The notes: generated by a model from the letters alone, not told the origin. 64,000 nt of DNA from Rhizomys pruinosus (GCA_009823505.1 VZQC01002907.1:4263476-4327475), one strand, 5' to 3'. Positions 1 through 11,502 are shown, counted from the stretch's first letter. A program made the numbers and translations.

Positions 1-65
1 GGTACACAGAAAGGACCCGGGACCATAGGTTCCATTTCCACGAATGGATAAAGATGACATTTCAG

Positions 66-235
66 GGGTGGCTCAGTAGATAGAAGCACTTACTGACAAG
101 TCTGATGACCTGAGTTCAACCCCCAGGACCCATGTAGTGGAAGGGGAGAACCCAGTCAACAACCTCAAGTTGTCTATAGACACACACACACACACACACA
201 CACACAAATAAATAGATAAATAAATAGGAAAAAAG
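66..235 (+). mobile_element. B3-like SINE
   Basis: GGGTGGCTCAGTAGATAGAAGCACTT...GACCTGAGTTC with a CA-rich and AT-rich tail; tRNA-derived head with A- and B-box-like sequence. Confidence 0.6.
178..207. repeat. (CA)n microsatellite
   Basis: About 14 CA units at the tail of a B3-like SINE (about 66-235), followed by AAATA units. Confidence 0.9.
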
Positions 236-351
236 ACTTGGTATTTCAACCTGGTACCTGGGGGAGACAGGGAAACCTTTAATGGCAGAACTACAGCCAG
301 GTTCCGGATTCTTGTTTATTTTTCAGATCTACTGAGAATATTACAATTTTT

Positions 352-575
352 TTTAATTTTTTATTTATTTTCATATGTGTATGAATGTACAGTCTGCATG
401 TAGGTTTGTGCACCCATGTCGTGCAGTGCCAAGGTCAGAAGAGGGTGTCGGATTCCCCTGGAACTGGAGTTAAAGATGGTTTTCAGCCACCATGTGGGTG
501 CTGGGGATCATCGAACCCGGGTCCTCTGTAAGAGCAGTCGGTGCTCTTAACCGCCAGGCCATCTCTCCAGCCCCC
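352..575 (-). mobile_element. B2 SINE, short subfamily
   Basis: Reverse-orientation B2 ending CCATCTCTCCAGCCC; lacks the internal 17-nt duplication. Confidence 0.85.
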
Positions 576-590
576 AGGGAATATTACAAA

Positions 591-846
591 TTTTTTTTTA
601 ATTTTTTTTATTAATTTTATTTATTTCTGTATGTGTATGAATGTACTGTCTGCATGCAAGTCTGTGCACCCGTGTCGTGCAATGCCGTGGAGGTCAGAAG
701 AGGGTCTCGGATTCCCCTGGAACTGGAGTTCTCCTGGAATTGGAGTTTCAGACTGTTCTTAGCTGCCATGTGGGTGCTGGGGATCGAACCCGGGTCCTCT
801 GCAAGAGCAGTCAGTGCTCTTAACCGCTAGGCCATCTCTCCAGCCC
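591..846 (-). mobile_element. B2 SINE, long subfamily
   Basis: Reverse B2 with the duplicated AACTCCAATTCCAGGAG / AACTCCAGTTCCAGGGG segment, inserted within 25 bp of the preceding B2. Confidence 0.88.
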
Positions 847-1020
847 ATAGAATATTACAAATTTTTAGGGCAGTCCCCAGTCCTGGAAAAGGTGTCCAGA
901 AGTTTGTCTCACTCTATTCCCAATGTATGTGTTTTGAAAAACACCCCCTACTCTATAAAAGCACTTATTTAGAATTCTCAGTGCTAAATCTATGACCCAT
1001 TGGTCTCAAGATTAGATTTT

Positions 1021-1186
1021 TTTTTTTTTTTTTTTTTTTTTTGTATTTTTGAGACAGGGTCTCCCTTTTAGTCCCAGCTGCCCTGGCGCTCTCTCTGTAG
1101 ACCAGACTGGCCTTGAACTCACAGAGATCTGCCTGCCTCTGCCTCCCCAGTGCTGGGATTAAAGTCGTGTGCCACCATACCAGGCC
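1021..1186 (-). mobile_element. B1 SINE
   Basis: Poly(T) then GAGACAGGGTCTCCC...GCCACCATACCAGGCC. Confidence 0.85.
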
Positions 1187-1221
1187 AAGATTAGATTTCA
1201 ACAAAGCAAACAGGTTTTTTT

Positions 1222-1790
1222 TTGTTTTTTGTTTTTTTCTTATGTGTATGAGTGTACACGTAGGTTAGTGCACCCGTGTCCTGCAATGCTATGGAGGTCA
1301 GCAGAGGGCATTGGATTCCCCTGGAACTAGAGTTTTTCTTTTTTTTTTTAATTTTTATTTATTTCTGTATGTGTACGAATGTACTGTCTGCATGCAAGTC
1401 TGTGCACCCGTGTCGTTCAATGCTGCGGAGGTCAGAAGAGGGTCTCGGATTCCCCTGGAACTGGAGTTCTCCTGGAATTGGAGTTACAGAAGGTTCTCAG
1501 CCGCCATGTGGGTGCTGGGGATCGAACCCGGGTCCTCTGCAAGAGCGGTTGGCGCTCTTAACCGCTAGGCCATCTCTCCAGCCCCTGGAGTTTTTCTTAT
1601 GTGTATGAGTGTACATGTAGGTTGGTGCACCCGTGTCCTGCAATGCTGTGGAGGTCAGCAGAGGGCATTGGATTCCCCTGGAACTGGAGTTAAAGATGGT
1701 TCTTAGCCACCATGTGGGTGCTGGGAATCGACCCCGGTCCTCTGCAAGAGCAGTCAACACTCTTAACCGCTGAGACATCTCTCCAGCCCC
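1222..1790 (-). mobile_element. B2 SINE interrupted by a nested B2
   Basis: Outer B2 parts at 1222-1333 and 1586-1790; a long-subfamily B2 (1334-1585, same strand) sits inside. About 100 bp of outer B2 body occurs on both sides of the insertion. Confidence 0.8.
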
Positions 1791-1949
1791 AGAAAACAGG
1801 TTCTTAGTCTTGCAGTTGGCAACTGGCAATTCTGTTCCACACCATGCTGGTGCCCTTTAGGTGATGGTGGAGTAGCTATTTTCCAAGCTGAGAGACCACA
1901 AAAGGATTTGCCAGCACAACTCTGGAAATCAGACTAGCTCGTATGAATG

Positions 1950-2160
1950 GAGTGGATATTTATTTATTTATATTTTTATTTAATATTTATTATTTGGGGG
2001 AGGGTGTGTGTATGTGTCACAGTATGCACCTGTGGGAAGTCAGAGGATAACTTGCAGATGTGGGTTCTCTACTTCCATCATGTGGGCCCCAGGGATCGAA
2101 CTCAGGTAGTCAGGCTTTGCCAGCAAGTGCCTTAACCCACTGAGCTATCTCACAGGCCCT
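1950..2160 (-). mobile_element. B3/B2-like SINE
   Basis: AT-rich start, GTGGGCCCCAGGGATCGAACTCAGG and ...GAGCTATCTCACAGGCCC; older and more diverged. Confidence 0.7.
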
Positions 2161-3087
2161 GGTATCCAGTTTTCTGAGTCTATGAAATCACTCCCTTCTT
2201 CGATGAGGTTGTTTAGGAAGAGGAGAGAATGGGTCTCCTTTAGTGACATGACTTTGACAAGCAAATCAATTTGTTCCATTTGTTTCCTCTTTGAAAACAG
2301 CAATCCTCCAGCGTTACATAATCGAATCTTCATGCCTCGCTGGTTTGTTCTGTCCTCCTGAGGAATTGGCAGATGGTGCCAATGCAGAGACCCGCGCACA
2401 CGCCTCGCCAGCTTCATGGTAACAGGAGAGTCACTCACAGTGTCTGTCTCTTTGCTGTGGGGTCCCTCGCTGGCATTTATTTCTCTGGATCAGTTTGCTC
2501 TTTCGCATTCCTCAGGCACTGCTGGCTTTTTGCCTTCGGTGTGTTCATTCCAAGATTAATTGGAATGCTGAAAGAGAACAGAAAGCGAAGTTGAAAGGGT
2601 GGAGAATTTGTGGAATTTTTTTTTTCTAGAGCCCTCCTCCATTAAAGGCTGAGTGTCTTTGGAAATTTTAGCTTCCTCAATCAGCGTGGTCCCTGTGTGC
2701 ATCCTTGTTGCTGGGTTACATGTAGTGTAGGGAACAGGTTTGGCTGTGACAGAGCTCAGAGGGTAGAGATCTGCTCAGTGACATCTCAAAACTGTCCCTA
2801 ATAAGTAAGTCACATACCAGTAGAAAGAATTGTTCCCCAGAAAGGGCAGTTACCTGGAACTCACATTTATGTTTGTATTGTCATCTCCACTACAGAAAAA
2901 ACTGTCTCAGGACTTGGGAAAGTAGAAAGCCTCCCAGCTAGGCCACCAAACACTGTTTAGATGCCTGGGCATCCCAGCTTCCAGAAATAAAGGCACCGTG
3001 TCATTGGAATGATCCATCTGCTTCTGATTGCAAGTCAGCTGATGTGTTATGGCACTGCCTTGGGACTGTTAAAATATTGAATAACTT

Positions 3088-3226
3088 AGGCGTGGTGGTG
3101 CATGCCTTTAGTCCCAGCACTTGGAAGACACCAGCAGGCAGATCTTTGTGAGTTCAAGACAAGCTTGGTTTAAATATTGAGTTCCAGGCTAGACAGGGCT
3201 ACAGGTAGACCCTGTCTCAAAAAAAT
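3088..3226 (+). mobile_element. B1 SINE with target-site duplication
   Basis: GCGTGGTGGTGCATGCCTTTAG...CTGTCTCAAAAAA, flanked on both sides by ATATTGAATAACTT. Confidence 0.8.
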
Positions 3227-3775
3227 TATATTGAATAACTTTCCTGGCTACAGGTAAATGATTACACCTTTTGAGTTCCCAGGTACTTAATACTGAAGTC
3301 TGTTGAAAGGGTCTTGTTTTGGGTCATTTCCAGCAGCTTTACTTTTGTATGCAACCATGTGAGCTGCTTTTTTTTTTAACAAACCCACTGTGTTTCCAAC
3401 CATGCAACACCAGTGGGTCTGTTTAATACAGGGCCAGGAGCAGTTCCAAGTGCCACAGATGTAACCACACTGTTCACAGACTGCACCATTGGCTGACTCT
3501 GAGTTTGGATGGAACCTCCAGGCAAGTAAAACATAGAACCCTCTTTCCTGTGGCCAAACCCCCCCCCAAATATAGCTAGTCCTTAAAGGTCATCTGTACC
3601 TTTATGCTTGCTGTCCACTCAATCCAGGTTGTTGCAGTTCACAAAGGAAATCACCTTTCTGAGAGAGAAAAAAAGCCACATAGGATTGTCTATAGGAATT
3701 GTCATAGGAATTCTGTCCCCCTCTACGGAGTCTAACCGTAGGAGATACTTTCTCTTTTTTCCCTTTTTGATCCAG

Positions 3776-3779
<4 letters not shown>

Positions 3780-3811
<32 letters not shown>
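3780..3811. repeat. (TC)n microsatellite
   Basis: About 16 TC units directly before the B1 at 3812. Confidence 0.9.
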
Positions 3812-3813
<2 letters not shown>

Positions 3814-4077
3814 GTCTTTTTGAGACAGGGTCTCCCTGTAGCCCCAGCTGGCCTGGAACTCACTCTGTAGACCAGACTGGCCTTGAACTCAAGAGATCCG
3901 CCTGTCTCTGCCTCCCTAGTGCTAGGATTAAAGGCATGAGCCGCCATGCCCAGCTACAGGGTCTCTTGGGCCCCAGCTGGCCTGGAACTTTCTGTTCCCA
4001 GGGACGACCTTCGACCCTGACCCTCCTGCCTCCACCTCCCAAACTCTGAGATTACAGGTGTGCTCACCACATCCAGA
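3812..4077 (-). mobile_element. Two adjacent B1/B1-like SINEs
   Basis: B1 at 3812-3955 followed by a diverged B1-like unit at 3957-4077 ending GTGCTCACCACATCC. Confidence 0.65.
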
Positions 4078-4149
4078 TCCATTCTGCTGCTTTTCATTTG
4101 CTACTCTCTCGATATTGGGTGAGCACTTATTACACTATTAGGTCTTAAT

Positions 4150-4573
4150 CCTTGTGCTAGGAGTTGTGTTCTAGTTTGTTTTCAAACGCTATGACAAAAC
4201 ACTCTGACCAATACCAAGTTGGGAAGAAAAGGGTTTATTTCACTTACATCTCTCAGGTCATATAGTTCATCACTGAGGGAGCCCAAGGCAGGAACTCAGG
4301 ATAGGAACCTGGAGGCAGGAGCTGAAGCACAGGCCATGGAGGAACCTGCTTACTGGCTTGCTCCCCTGATCCATGTCAGCATGCTTTCTTTACAATATAG
4401 GACAACATGTCCAAGGGTGGCACCACCCACAGTGGGCTGGGCCTTCCCACATCACTCAATAATTAAGAAAAACCCCACAGACATGGCCATAGGCCAGTCC
4501 AATGGAGGCAATTCACCAATTGAGGCTCCCTTAACTCAGGTGTGTCAAGTTAACACTAAAGCTATCCAGCACA
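4150..4573 (+). mobile_element. Rodent LTR-like dispersed repeat
   Basis: Begins TGTTCTAGTTTGTTTTC...ATGACAAAACACTCTGACC and ends GTGTCAAGTTAACACTAAAG...CCAGCACA. The same family is found at 12435-13580 and 14940-15365. The TG...CA ends suggest an LTR; I do not assign a family name. Confidence 0.55.
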
Positions 4574-4727
4574 AGTTGAATATCCAGTGAGGAAAACAGA
4601 CCCCTAGCCACTTTCATGGAACATGCATAAGGGGGAAAGGAGGAGACAGAATAAAGGAGGCCACTATGAATGGAGTTGGTCATCTGAACCCAGCTGTACT
4701 TCATCTAACAAAAACTGCATAGATGTG

Positions 4728-4944
4728 GGGCTGGAGAGGTGGCTCAGTGGTTAAGAGCACCGACTGCTCTAGCAGAGGACCCGGGTTCAATTCCTAGCAC
4801 CCACATGGCAGCTGAAAACCATCTGTAACTCCAGTTCCAGGGGAATCCGACACCCTCTTCTGACCTCCGAGGCATTGCACGACACGGGTGCACAGACCTA
4901 CATGCAGACAGTACATTCATACACATACAAAAATAAATGAAATT
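4728..4944 (+). mobile_element. B2 SINE, short subfamily
   Basis: GGGCTGGAGAGGTGGCTCAG start, tail of ACAAAAATAAATGAAA; no internal duplication. Confidence 0.88.
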
Positions 4945-5059
4945 TAAAAAAAATTAAAAATAAAATTTAAAAAACTGCATAGATGTAATGGGTGACTTAT
5001 GTATTGTACACAGTTCATCAGGCATCTCACTGCTAGCACACTGGGGTGCATGGCACCAG

Positions 5060-5228
5060 GTTTGAAGGAGTAAGGAGCTGGGCATGCTAGAACACACCTG
5101 TAATTGAGCTCAGGAGACTGAGGCATGAGGCTCATAAGTTTGAGGGGGCTCATGAGTTTCAGGGTCGGTTGGCCTGTACATAGCAAGCTCCAGACCAGCC
5201 TGGGCAACATAGTGTCAAAAAAAAAAAG
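5060..5228 (+). mobile_element. Diverged B1/Alu-like SINE
   Basis: GCTGGGCATGCTAGAACACACCTGTAAT...CCTGGGCAACATAGTGTC and an A run. Confidence 0.55.
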
Positions 5229-5339
5229 TGGGGGAGAGAGGGGATCATCACTTCCTGAGCCGGTGATAACTACTCTCCATTAGGGAAAAAGAAAAGAAAT
5301 GCTCTAAATGAGAAATGATGGTAATGATCTGTCCTGATT

Positions 5340-5428
5340 GCTAGAAATCGGGAGTACAGTGCTGGAGATTGAACCTAGGACCTCACACATGCTAGGCAGT
5401 CTCTCTACCACAGCGCTACACCCACAGC
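5340..5428 (-). mobile_element. ID-like SINE fragment
   Basis: GGAGATTGAACCTAGGACCTCACACATGCTAGGCA...CTACCACAGCGCTACACCC. Confidence 0.6.
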
Positions 5429-5462
5429 TCATATGGGCTGTTTTTAAAAGAAGAGTAATCAG

Positions 5463-5860
5463 GGCTGGTGAGCTGGCTTAGTGGGTAAAGGCACTCGCCA
5501 CCAAGCCTGACAACCTGAGATTGATTCCCCAGAGTCCACATGGTAGAAGGAAAGAACTGATTCCTAAAAATTATCTTCTGGGGCTGGAGAGATGGCTCAG
5601 CGGTTAAGAGCACCGACTGCTCTTGCAGAGGACCTGGGTTCAATTCCCAGACCCACATGGTGGCTTTAACTCCAGTTCCAGGGGAATCCGACACCCTCCG
5701 TGTGCATTGGGAGACACGGGTGCACCAACCTACATGCAGACAGTACACTCATACTCATAAAAAATAAATAAATAATTAAAAAAAGAAGAAAATTGTCTTC
5801 TGATTTCCCTATGCACGGTGTGTGGGCCCACATACACACATACCCACACAAAGTAATAAA
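5463..5860 (+). mobile_element. B3 SINE split by a nested B2
   Basis: B3 parts at 5463-5580 and about 5786-5860; short-subfamily B2 at 5581-5785. Target duplication AAAATTATCTTCTG / AAAATTGTCTTCTG. Confidence 0.8.
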
Positions 5861-5871
5861 AGGGCAAGCCT

Positions 5872-6110
5872 TGGGCTGGAGAGATAGCCTAGCAGTTAAG
5901 AGCACCAACTGCTCTTGCAGAGGACCCGGGTTCGATCCTCAGCACCCACATGGCGGCTGAGAACCGTCTGTAACTCCAATTCCAGGAGAACTCCAGTTCC
6001 AGGGGAATCCGAGACCCTCTTCTGACCTCCGAGGCATTGCACGACATGGGTACACAAACCTACATGCAGACAGTACATTCATACACATAAAAAATAAATA
6101 AAAATTTTAT
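5872..6110 (+). mobile_element. B2 SINE, long subfamily
   Basis: Near-consensus, with the internal 17-nt duplication. Confidence 0.88.
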
Positions 6111-6137
6111 TTTATTTTTTTATAAATAAAAATTTTA

Positions 6138-6278
6138 AAAAAGGGCAAGCTTTTAATCCCAGCACTTGGGAGACAGAGGCAGGTGGATCTATGTGAGTTC
6201 AAGTCCTGCTTGGTCTACAAAGCGAGTTCCAGGCCAACTGGATCTCCAGGGAGACCCTGTCTCAAAAAGACTAAAAAA
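6138..6278 (+). mobile_element. B1 SINE, 5' truncated
   Basis: AAGCTTTTAATCCCAGCACTTGGGAGACAGAG...CTGTCTCAAAAAGAC. Confidence 0.8.
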
Positions 6279-6411
6279 CAAAACAACTTTTTCTCCTTCA
6301 TCCTTATAACCAAATGAGTTCCACTGTTACTACTTCGAAAATCATAATCAAATCCTTAGGATGGCCCAGTAGTTTGTTCTGCTTGTCAGTATTAATCATT
6401 TTGTTTGTTTG

Positions 6412-6563
6412 TTTGTTTTTGTCTTTTGGAGACAGGGTCTCCCTATAGTTCCAGGTGTCCTGGAACTCACTCTGTAGAACAGGCTGGCCTTGAACTCACA
6501 AAGAGCCACCTGCTTCTGCCTCCCGAGTACTAGGATTAAAGGCGTGCACCATCACGCCCAGCT
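6412..6563 (-). mobile_element. B1 SINE
   Basis: GTCTTTTGGAGACAGGG...CACCATCACGCCCAGC, preceded by a TTTG repeat. Confidence 0.85.
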
Positions 6564-7264
6564 GGTAGTATTAATCATTTTTGCCCAATCTGTCCTGCTT
6601 GATGTTTTTTTAAAGAGTTATTTACACACAGTGAGATGTATGGTCTAATGTGTACAATTCAGTTTTGACCCATATATACATTCTAATAACCCATACCCTT
6701 TTTCATTTTATTTGAAAATTCTTGAAATCCTCTTAAGCAATGAACATTCAGGGCCAAAGGCAGATTTTTGGAAAGAATTCTCTATTTAGTACAATGACTG
6801 TCCCCTCCACCTCCCAAAAGAAAATTCTCCTTCAATCCTTTCCGGTGTTCACCAATCACCACAGAGGACTTAAAACCATAAGAACATTTTGTAATCCCAG
6901 CTTTCTGAAACCTAACAGAGAGATTTTTGTGAGCTGAAAACAAGGGAAGATTAAGTACAGAATTTGATTGTGACAACAGAAAGAAACAAGCTAGATGAAG
7001 GACATCACAGGGAATGAATCTGGGCACCACTATGGTGAGAACCTCACCAGACTCCAAAGGGCAGTGAGCAGTCTCTAAAGGTGTGCCATAGATGTACCTT
7101 CAATGACGACGATGAGAGATGGATCTGTGAACTTTTTAGGAACATGGTCCCTCACCCTAGCCAAACTCCTGCGTGGATTCTCTTAGACAACTAAATCCTG
7201 TTCTTGCTAGACTGATACAGTGGTGCATGCTGAGCAAATATCTTTCTAGCACTCAAAAAACAGT

Positions 7265-7418
7265 TTGTTTTTTTGTCTTTTTGAGACAGGGTCTCCCTGT
7301 AGCCCCAGCTGTCCTGGAACTCGCTCTGTAGACCAGGCTGGCCTTGAACTCACAAAGATCCACTTGCCTCTGTCTCCCAAGTGCTAGGACTAAAGGCGTG
7401 CACCACCACGCCTGGCTA
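7265..7418 (-). mobile_element. B1 SINE
   Basis: GTCTTTTTGAGACAGGGTC...CACCACCACGCCTGGC. Confidence 0.88.
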
Positions 7419-7642
7419 ACAGTTTTTCTTTTGAATAATTTTCACCTGATGGGTTATACAGTTAAGTGACATCACATGTAATTTTTTAATAATTACAATT
7501 TGGGTAACACCTAAAAGCAAGTGTAAGACTTTATGTGAAAGTGCTTTGAAAGCTATAGAAATATGTACAATCCAAAAGGACTGTTTTAAGATGATTTCTA
7601 CATGGCAGGAGATTTTTTTTTCTTTTTAGTTTTACCCTTTTT

Positions 7643-8057
7643 TTGGTATTTTTGAGACAGGGTCTCCCTTTTAAATTTTATTTATTTTTATTTTTATTTT
7701 TTGTCTGTATATGAATGTACTGCCTGCATGTAGGTTTGTGCACCCATGTCGTGCAATGCCGCGGAGGTCAGAAGAGGGTCTTGGATTCCCCTGGAACTGG
7801 AGTTCTCCTGGAATTGGAGTTACAGAAGGTTCTCAGCCGCCATGTGGGTGCTGGGGATCGAACCCGGGTCCTCTGCAAGAGCAGTCGGTGCTCTTAACTG
7901 CTAGGCCCATCTCTTCAGCCCAGAGACAGGGTCTCCCTTTTAGTACCAGGTGTCCTGGAGCTCCCTCTGTAGACCAGGCTGGCCTTGAACCCACAGAGAT
8001 TCACCTACCTCTGCCTCCCAGTGCTGGGATTAAAGCTGTGTGCCACCACACCCGGCA
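7643..8057 (-). mobile_element. B1 SINE split by a nested long B2
   Basis: B1 at 7643-7672 and about 7922-8057; B2(-) at 7673-7921. Target duplication GAGACAGGGTCTCCCTTTT on both sides. Confidence 0.85.
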
Positions 8058-8167
8058 ATGGCAGGAGGTTTTTGCAGCAACTACATTCCTATTATGTCTT
8101 CCATCAACGAGGCAGACCATTTTCATTTTCCATATCCATAACTTTCCATGTATTATTATTATTATTT

Positions 8168-8293
8168 TTTTTGGTCATTTTGAGACAGGGTCTCCCTGTA
8201 GCCCCAGCTGGCCTGGAACTCACTCTGTAGACCAGACTGGCCTTGAACTCACAAAGATCCACCTGCCTCTGCCTCCCAAGTGCTAGGATTAAA
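8168..8293 (-). mobile_element. B1 SINE, truncated
   Basis: GGTCATTTTGAGACAGGG...GTGCTAGGATTAAAG, then unrelated sequence. Confidence 0.8.
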
Positions 8294-8924
8294 GAATATC
8301 TTTTTAATCCTACTAATGAAGCACAAACAATTAGAAATACAGGCATTTAAAGGGTACTAATTATTATGGAAATTTACATAGTGGGCATAGACTCAGATGT
8401 TTAGATGGTATGCTAATCCATGAACTATACCTTTTCTGTAAAAGATGACAAGGTCTTACTGTGGCTTATAACATCTAGTAACCAATAGAGGATGTAAGCT
8501 TGTGGCAACAGCCATGGATTATTCCTCCAAGGGGACAGCTAATAGCCAATTAGATTTGGGATATACAGACATATGGCTGCCAATGCTGCACATTATTTCC
8601 AGGCAGTTGACGTGTGGCTCTGACTGAGGAGTCTTTCTTGACTCAAGGAGACCAATATTTGCTTCATTGATCAAATGGCCTTTGATAATGCTCTCTGGCA
8701 TTTCAGAGGGCATCTGTACACTTGCAAGTGTGGTCTCAAAACATTTTTCCATGCTTTCACCAGGTCTTCAACAACAAGGCCTTACTGCCTCTCTTCCTAC
8801 AGGTATCCCAGCTTACAGGCAAAAAGCCTTTAACTTTTGGGGCTTGGATCCTCTAGCCAACATCTCCTTGGCAGAATAATCCACCACTGATATCAGAGCT
8901 CTCCTGNGTTGTTGTTTTGTTGTC

Positions 8925-10370
8925 GTTTTTGTATTTTTGAGACAGGTCCCTCACTGTAGCCCCAAGCGGTCCTGGAACTCTCTCTGTAGACCACAGGGCC
9001 TGCCTTGAAACTCACAAAGATCCACCTTGCCGCCTCTGTCTCGCCAAGTGGCTGATGGACTGAAAGGCGTGCACCACCACGCCTGGCTGAACAGTTTTTT
9101 CTTTTGAAATAATTTTCACCTGATGGGTTATACACAGTTAAGTGACATCACATGTAATTTTTTAATAATTACAATTTGGGTAACACCTAAAAGCAAGTGT
9201 AAGACTTTATGTGAAAGTGCTTTGAAAGCTATAGAAATATGTACAATCCAAAAGGACTGTTTTAAGATGATTTCTACATGGCAGGAGATTTTTTTTCCGT
9301 TTTTAGTTTTACCTTATTTTGGTAATTTTTGAGACAGGGTCTCCCTTTTAAATTTTAATTTATTTTTATTTTTTTACGTTTTTGGCCTTTATATGAATGA
9401 CGGTCCGGCAATGGTAGGTTTGGTGCACCCATGTCGGAAGTGGCCGCGGAGGTCAGAGAAGGGTCTTGGATTCCCCTGGAACTGGGAGTTCCTCAGCTGG
9501 AATGTGAGTTACAGAAGGTTCTCACCGGCCATGTGGGTGCGGGGATCGACCAAACCCGGTCCTCTGCAAGATCGTCGTGGTGCTTCTTAACTGCTAGGCC
9601 CATCTCTTCAGCCCAAGGACAGGGTCTCGCCCTTTTTAGTACCGGTATAGGTTCTGGAGCTTCCTCTGTAGACCAGGCTGGACTTTGACCCACAGAGATG
9701 CACGCTACCCTCGGCCTCCGACATCGTGCTGGGATATAATGACGTGTGCCACCACCACCCGGCAATGGAAGGAGGTTTTTGCAGCACCTACATTCCTATT
9801 ATGTCATATCCATCAACGAGGCAGACCATTTTCATTTTCCATATCCATCTAACTTTCCAGGTATTAATTATTATCTATTTGTTTTTTGGTCATTTGAGTA
9901 CAGGAGTCCGCCTGTACCCCAGCCTGGCCGGAACTCGACTCTGTAGACCAGACTGGCTTGAAATCTCACAAAGATCCACCTGCCTCTGCCTCCCAAAGTG
10001 GTAGGATTAAAAGGCTGCCGCCACCACGGACATATTCCCGTGCGTGCTTTCCATGTATTAATGATATTTCTGCAATTTCCCAAAATCTCAAGTAACTTTT
10101 TCCCCTTTAGTCCTGTTAGTTCTCCTCCCTGCCAGATACTTTAAAAATCCATGAAGAGGGCTACAGCACATACTGCTCTTGCAGAGAGCTGATTGGCAAT
10201 TCCCAGGCACTCCCATCATACCCGGGTAGGTCACAACTTTCCTCGTACTCTAGCCTTGGGAACACGCCAATTGGCCGTTCTGGGCCTCTCATAGGACACG
10301 TGCCCTCACATGTCATTAACCTCTTGCACACACTAATTAAAAATAAATTAATTTCTAAAAATTATTTTGA
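8925..10370. repeat. Error-rich second copy of the 1-kb duplication
   Basis: Follows the N at 8907 and repeats 7265-8293 in the same order to about 10012 with frequent single-base indels, then runs into different sequence of similarly poor quality. The third B1 here has a complete end and target repeat (CTTTCCATGTATTA at both sides), whereas in the clean copy that B1 is cut short at AAAG. Confidence 0.7.
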
Positions 10371-10374
10371 GAGG

Positions 10375-10575
10375 CTTGGGCATGGTTGCTTTTTAATTCC
10401 AGCACTTGAAGAAGCAAGGCCATGGCAGATCTCTGGGAGATTTCAAGTGCTGAGCCTGAATCAACATTTTGGCTATTAAGCCAGCTTGGAGCTACCAGGG
10501 AGACACTGTCCTCCAACAAAAAAAAAAAAAAAAATATATATATATCTATATATATATACATATATGTATATACGT
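10375..10575 (+). mobile_element. B1-like SINE and AT microsatellite
   Basis: Diverged B1 (GGCATGGTTGCTTTTTAATTCCAGCACTTG), A-run at about 10519-10534, then TATA/CATA repeat to about 10580. Confidence 0.55.
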
Positions 10576-10579
10576 ATAT

Positions 10580-10880
10580 ACAGGCTCATGATTGTAATCC
10601 CAGCACTCTGGAAGCTGAAACAGGATAATTGATTTGAGTTGGAGACCAGCCTGGTTTATACAATGAATTCCAAACCAGCTTGAACTACAGTATGTAATCT
10701 TGTCTCAAAAAACAAAATAAAATAGAGATGGCAAGACAGCTCAGTGGGTGGAGGCAGTTACTGTCAAGCTTCACAGCTAAGACCAATGGCCTGGCACCCT
10801 GTGACAGAGGGAGAGAACAGATTTCTGCAGGTTGTCCTCTGCATCCCAAGCATGTGTGCCCCCCCGTCAATTAAATAAAG
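10580..10880 (+). mobile_element. Old B1-like and B3-like SINEs
   Basis: B1-like 10580-10715 (GGCTCATGATTGTAATCCCAGCAC) then B3-like 10728-10880 (GCAAGACAGCTCAGTGGGTG). Confidence 0.55.
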
Positions 10881-10954
10881 TGTAATAAACAAATGCATAA
10901 ACAAATAAAACAAAGTCCGAGAAGCAAGGCATGATATTCACCTACTATTTTTTT

Positions 10955-11205
10955 AAATTTTTTTAATTTAATTTTATTTATTTCTGTATGTGTATGAATG
11001 TACTATCTGCATGCAGGTTTGTGCACCCGTGTCGTGCAATGCCGCGGAGGTGAGAAGAGGGTCTCAGATTCCCCTGGAACTGGAGTTCTCCTGGAATTGG
11101 AGTTTCAGACGGTTTTCGGCCGCCATGTGGGTGCTAGGGAATCGAACCCGGGTCCTCTGTAAGAGCGGTCGGCGCTCTTAACCTCTAGGCCATCTCTCCA
11201 GCCCT
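10955..11205 (-). mobile_element. B2 SINE, long subfamily
   Basis: Reverse full-length copy ending CCATCTCTCCAGCCC. Confidence 0.88.
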
Positions 11206-11279
11206 CACCTACTATTTTATTCCCAATCCCTAGGACACAGTGGGAGTTCATTATTTTTTACATCTCAATGAAAACATTT

Positions 11280-11502
11280 AAAGATACTTATTTTTATTTT
11301 ATGTGTACAAAGTGTAATACCTACATGTGTGTAAGTGCACCTGTGTTGTGCAGTGCCTGAGGAGGTCAGAAGACAGAGTCAGATCTCCTGGAAATGGAGT
11401 TACCAATGGTTGTTAGCACCCATGTAGGTGCTGGGAATCGAACCTGGGTTCTCTGCTAGAGTAGCTGGTGCTCTTGATTGCTGAGCCATCTCTCTGACCC
11501 CT
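11280..11502 (-). mobile_element. B2 SINE, older
   Basis: ATTTTATGTGTACAAAGTG...GAGCCATCTCTCTGACCCC; diverged. Confidence 0.75.

Larger units (their letters stand above)
7265..8293. repeat. Clean copy of a 1-kb direct duplication
   Basis: B1(-), unique sequence (CACCTGATGGGTTATACAG...), B1(-) carrying a nested B2(-), unique sequence, B1(-). The same order recurs at 8925-10012. Confidence 0.75.

Noticed and set aside
2145..2438. 97-codon minus-strand frame in unique intergenic DNA
   Set aside because: No recognised domain, no splice or promoter context, and length expected by chance in 64 kb.
4728..4800. tRNA-like heads (A-box and B-box sequences) in many places
   Set aside because: They are the tRNA-derived 5' parts of B2/B3/ID SINEs, not tRNA genes.
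7711..8286. 191-codon frame and many 60-110-codon frames with [26 protein letters not shown] starts
   Set aside because: These are translations of B2 and B1 SINEs, which recur throughout the window; they are not genes.
8519..8879. Overlapping 70-77-codon frames in repeat-free sequence
   Set aside because: Neither strand's product resembles a known protein, and nothing suggests an exon or retrocopy.
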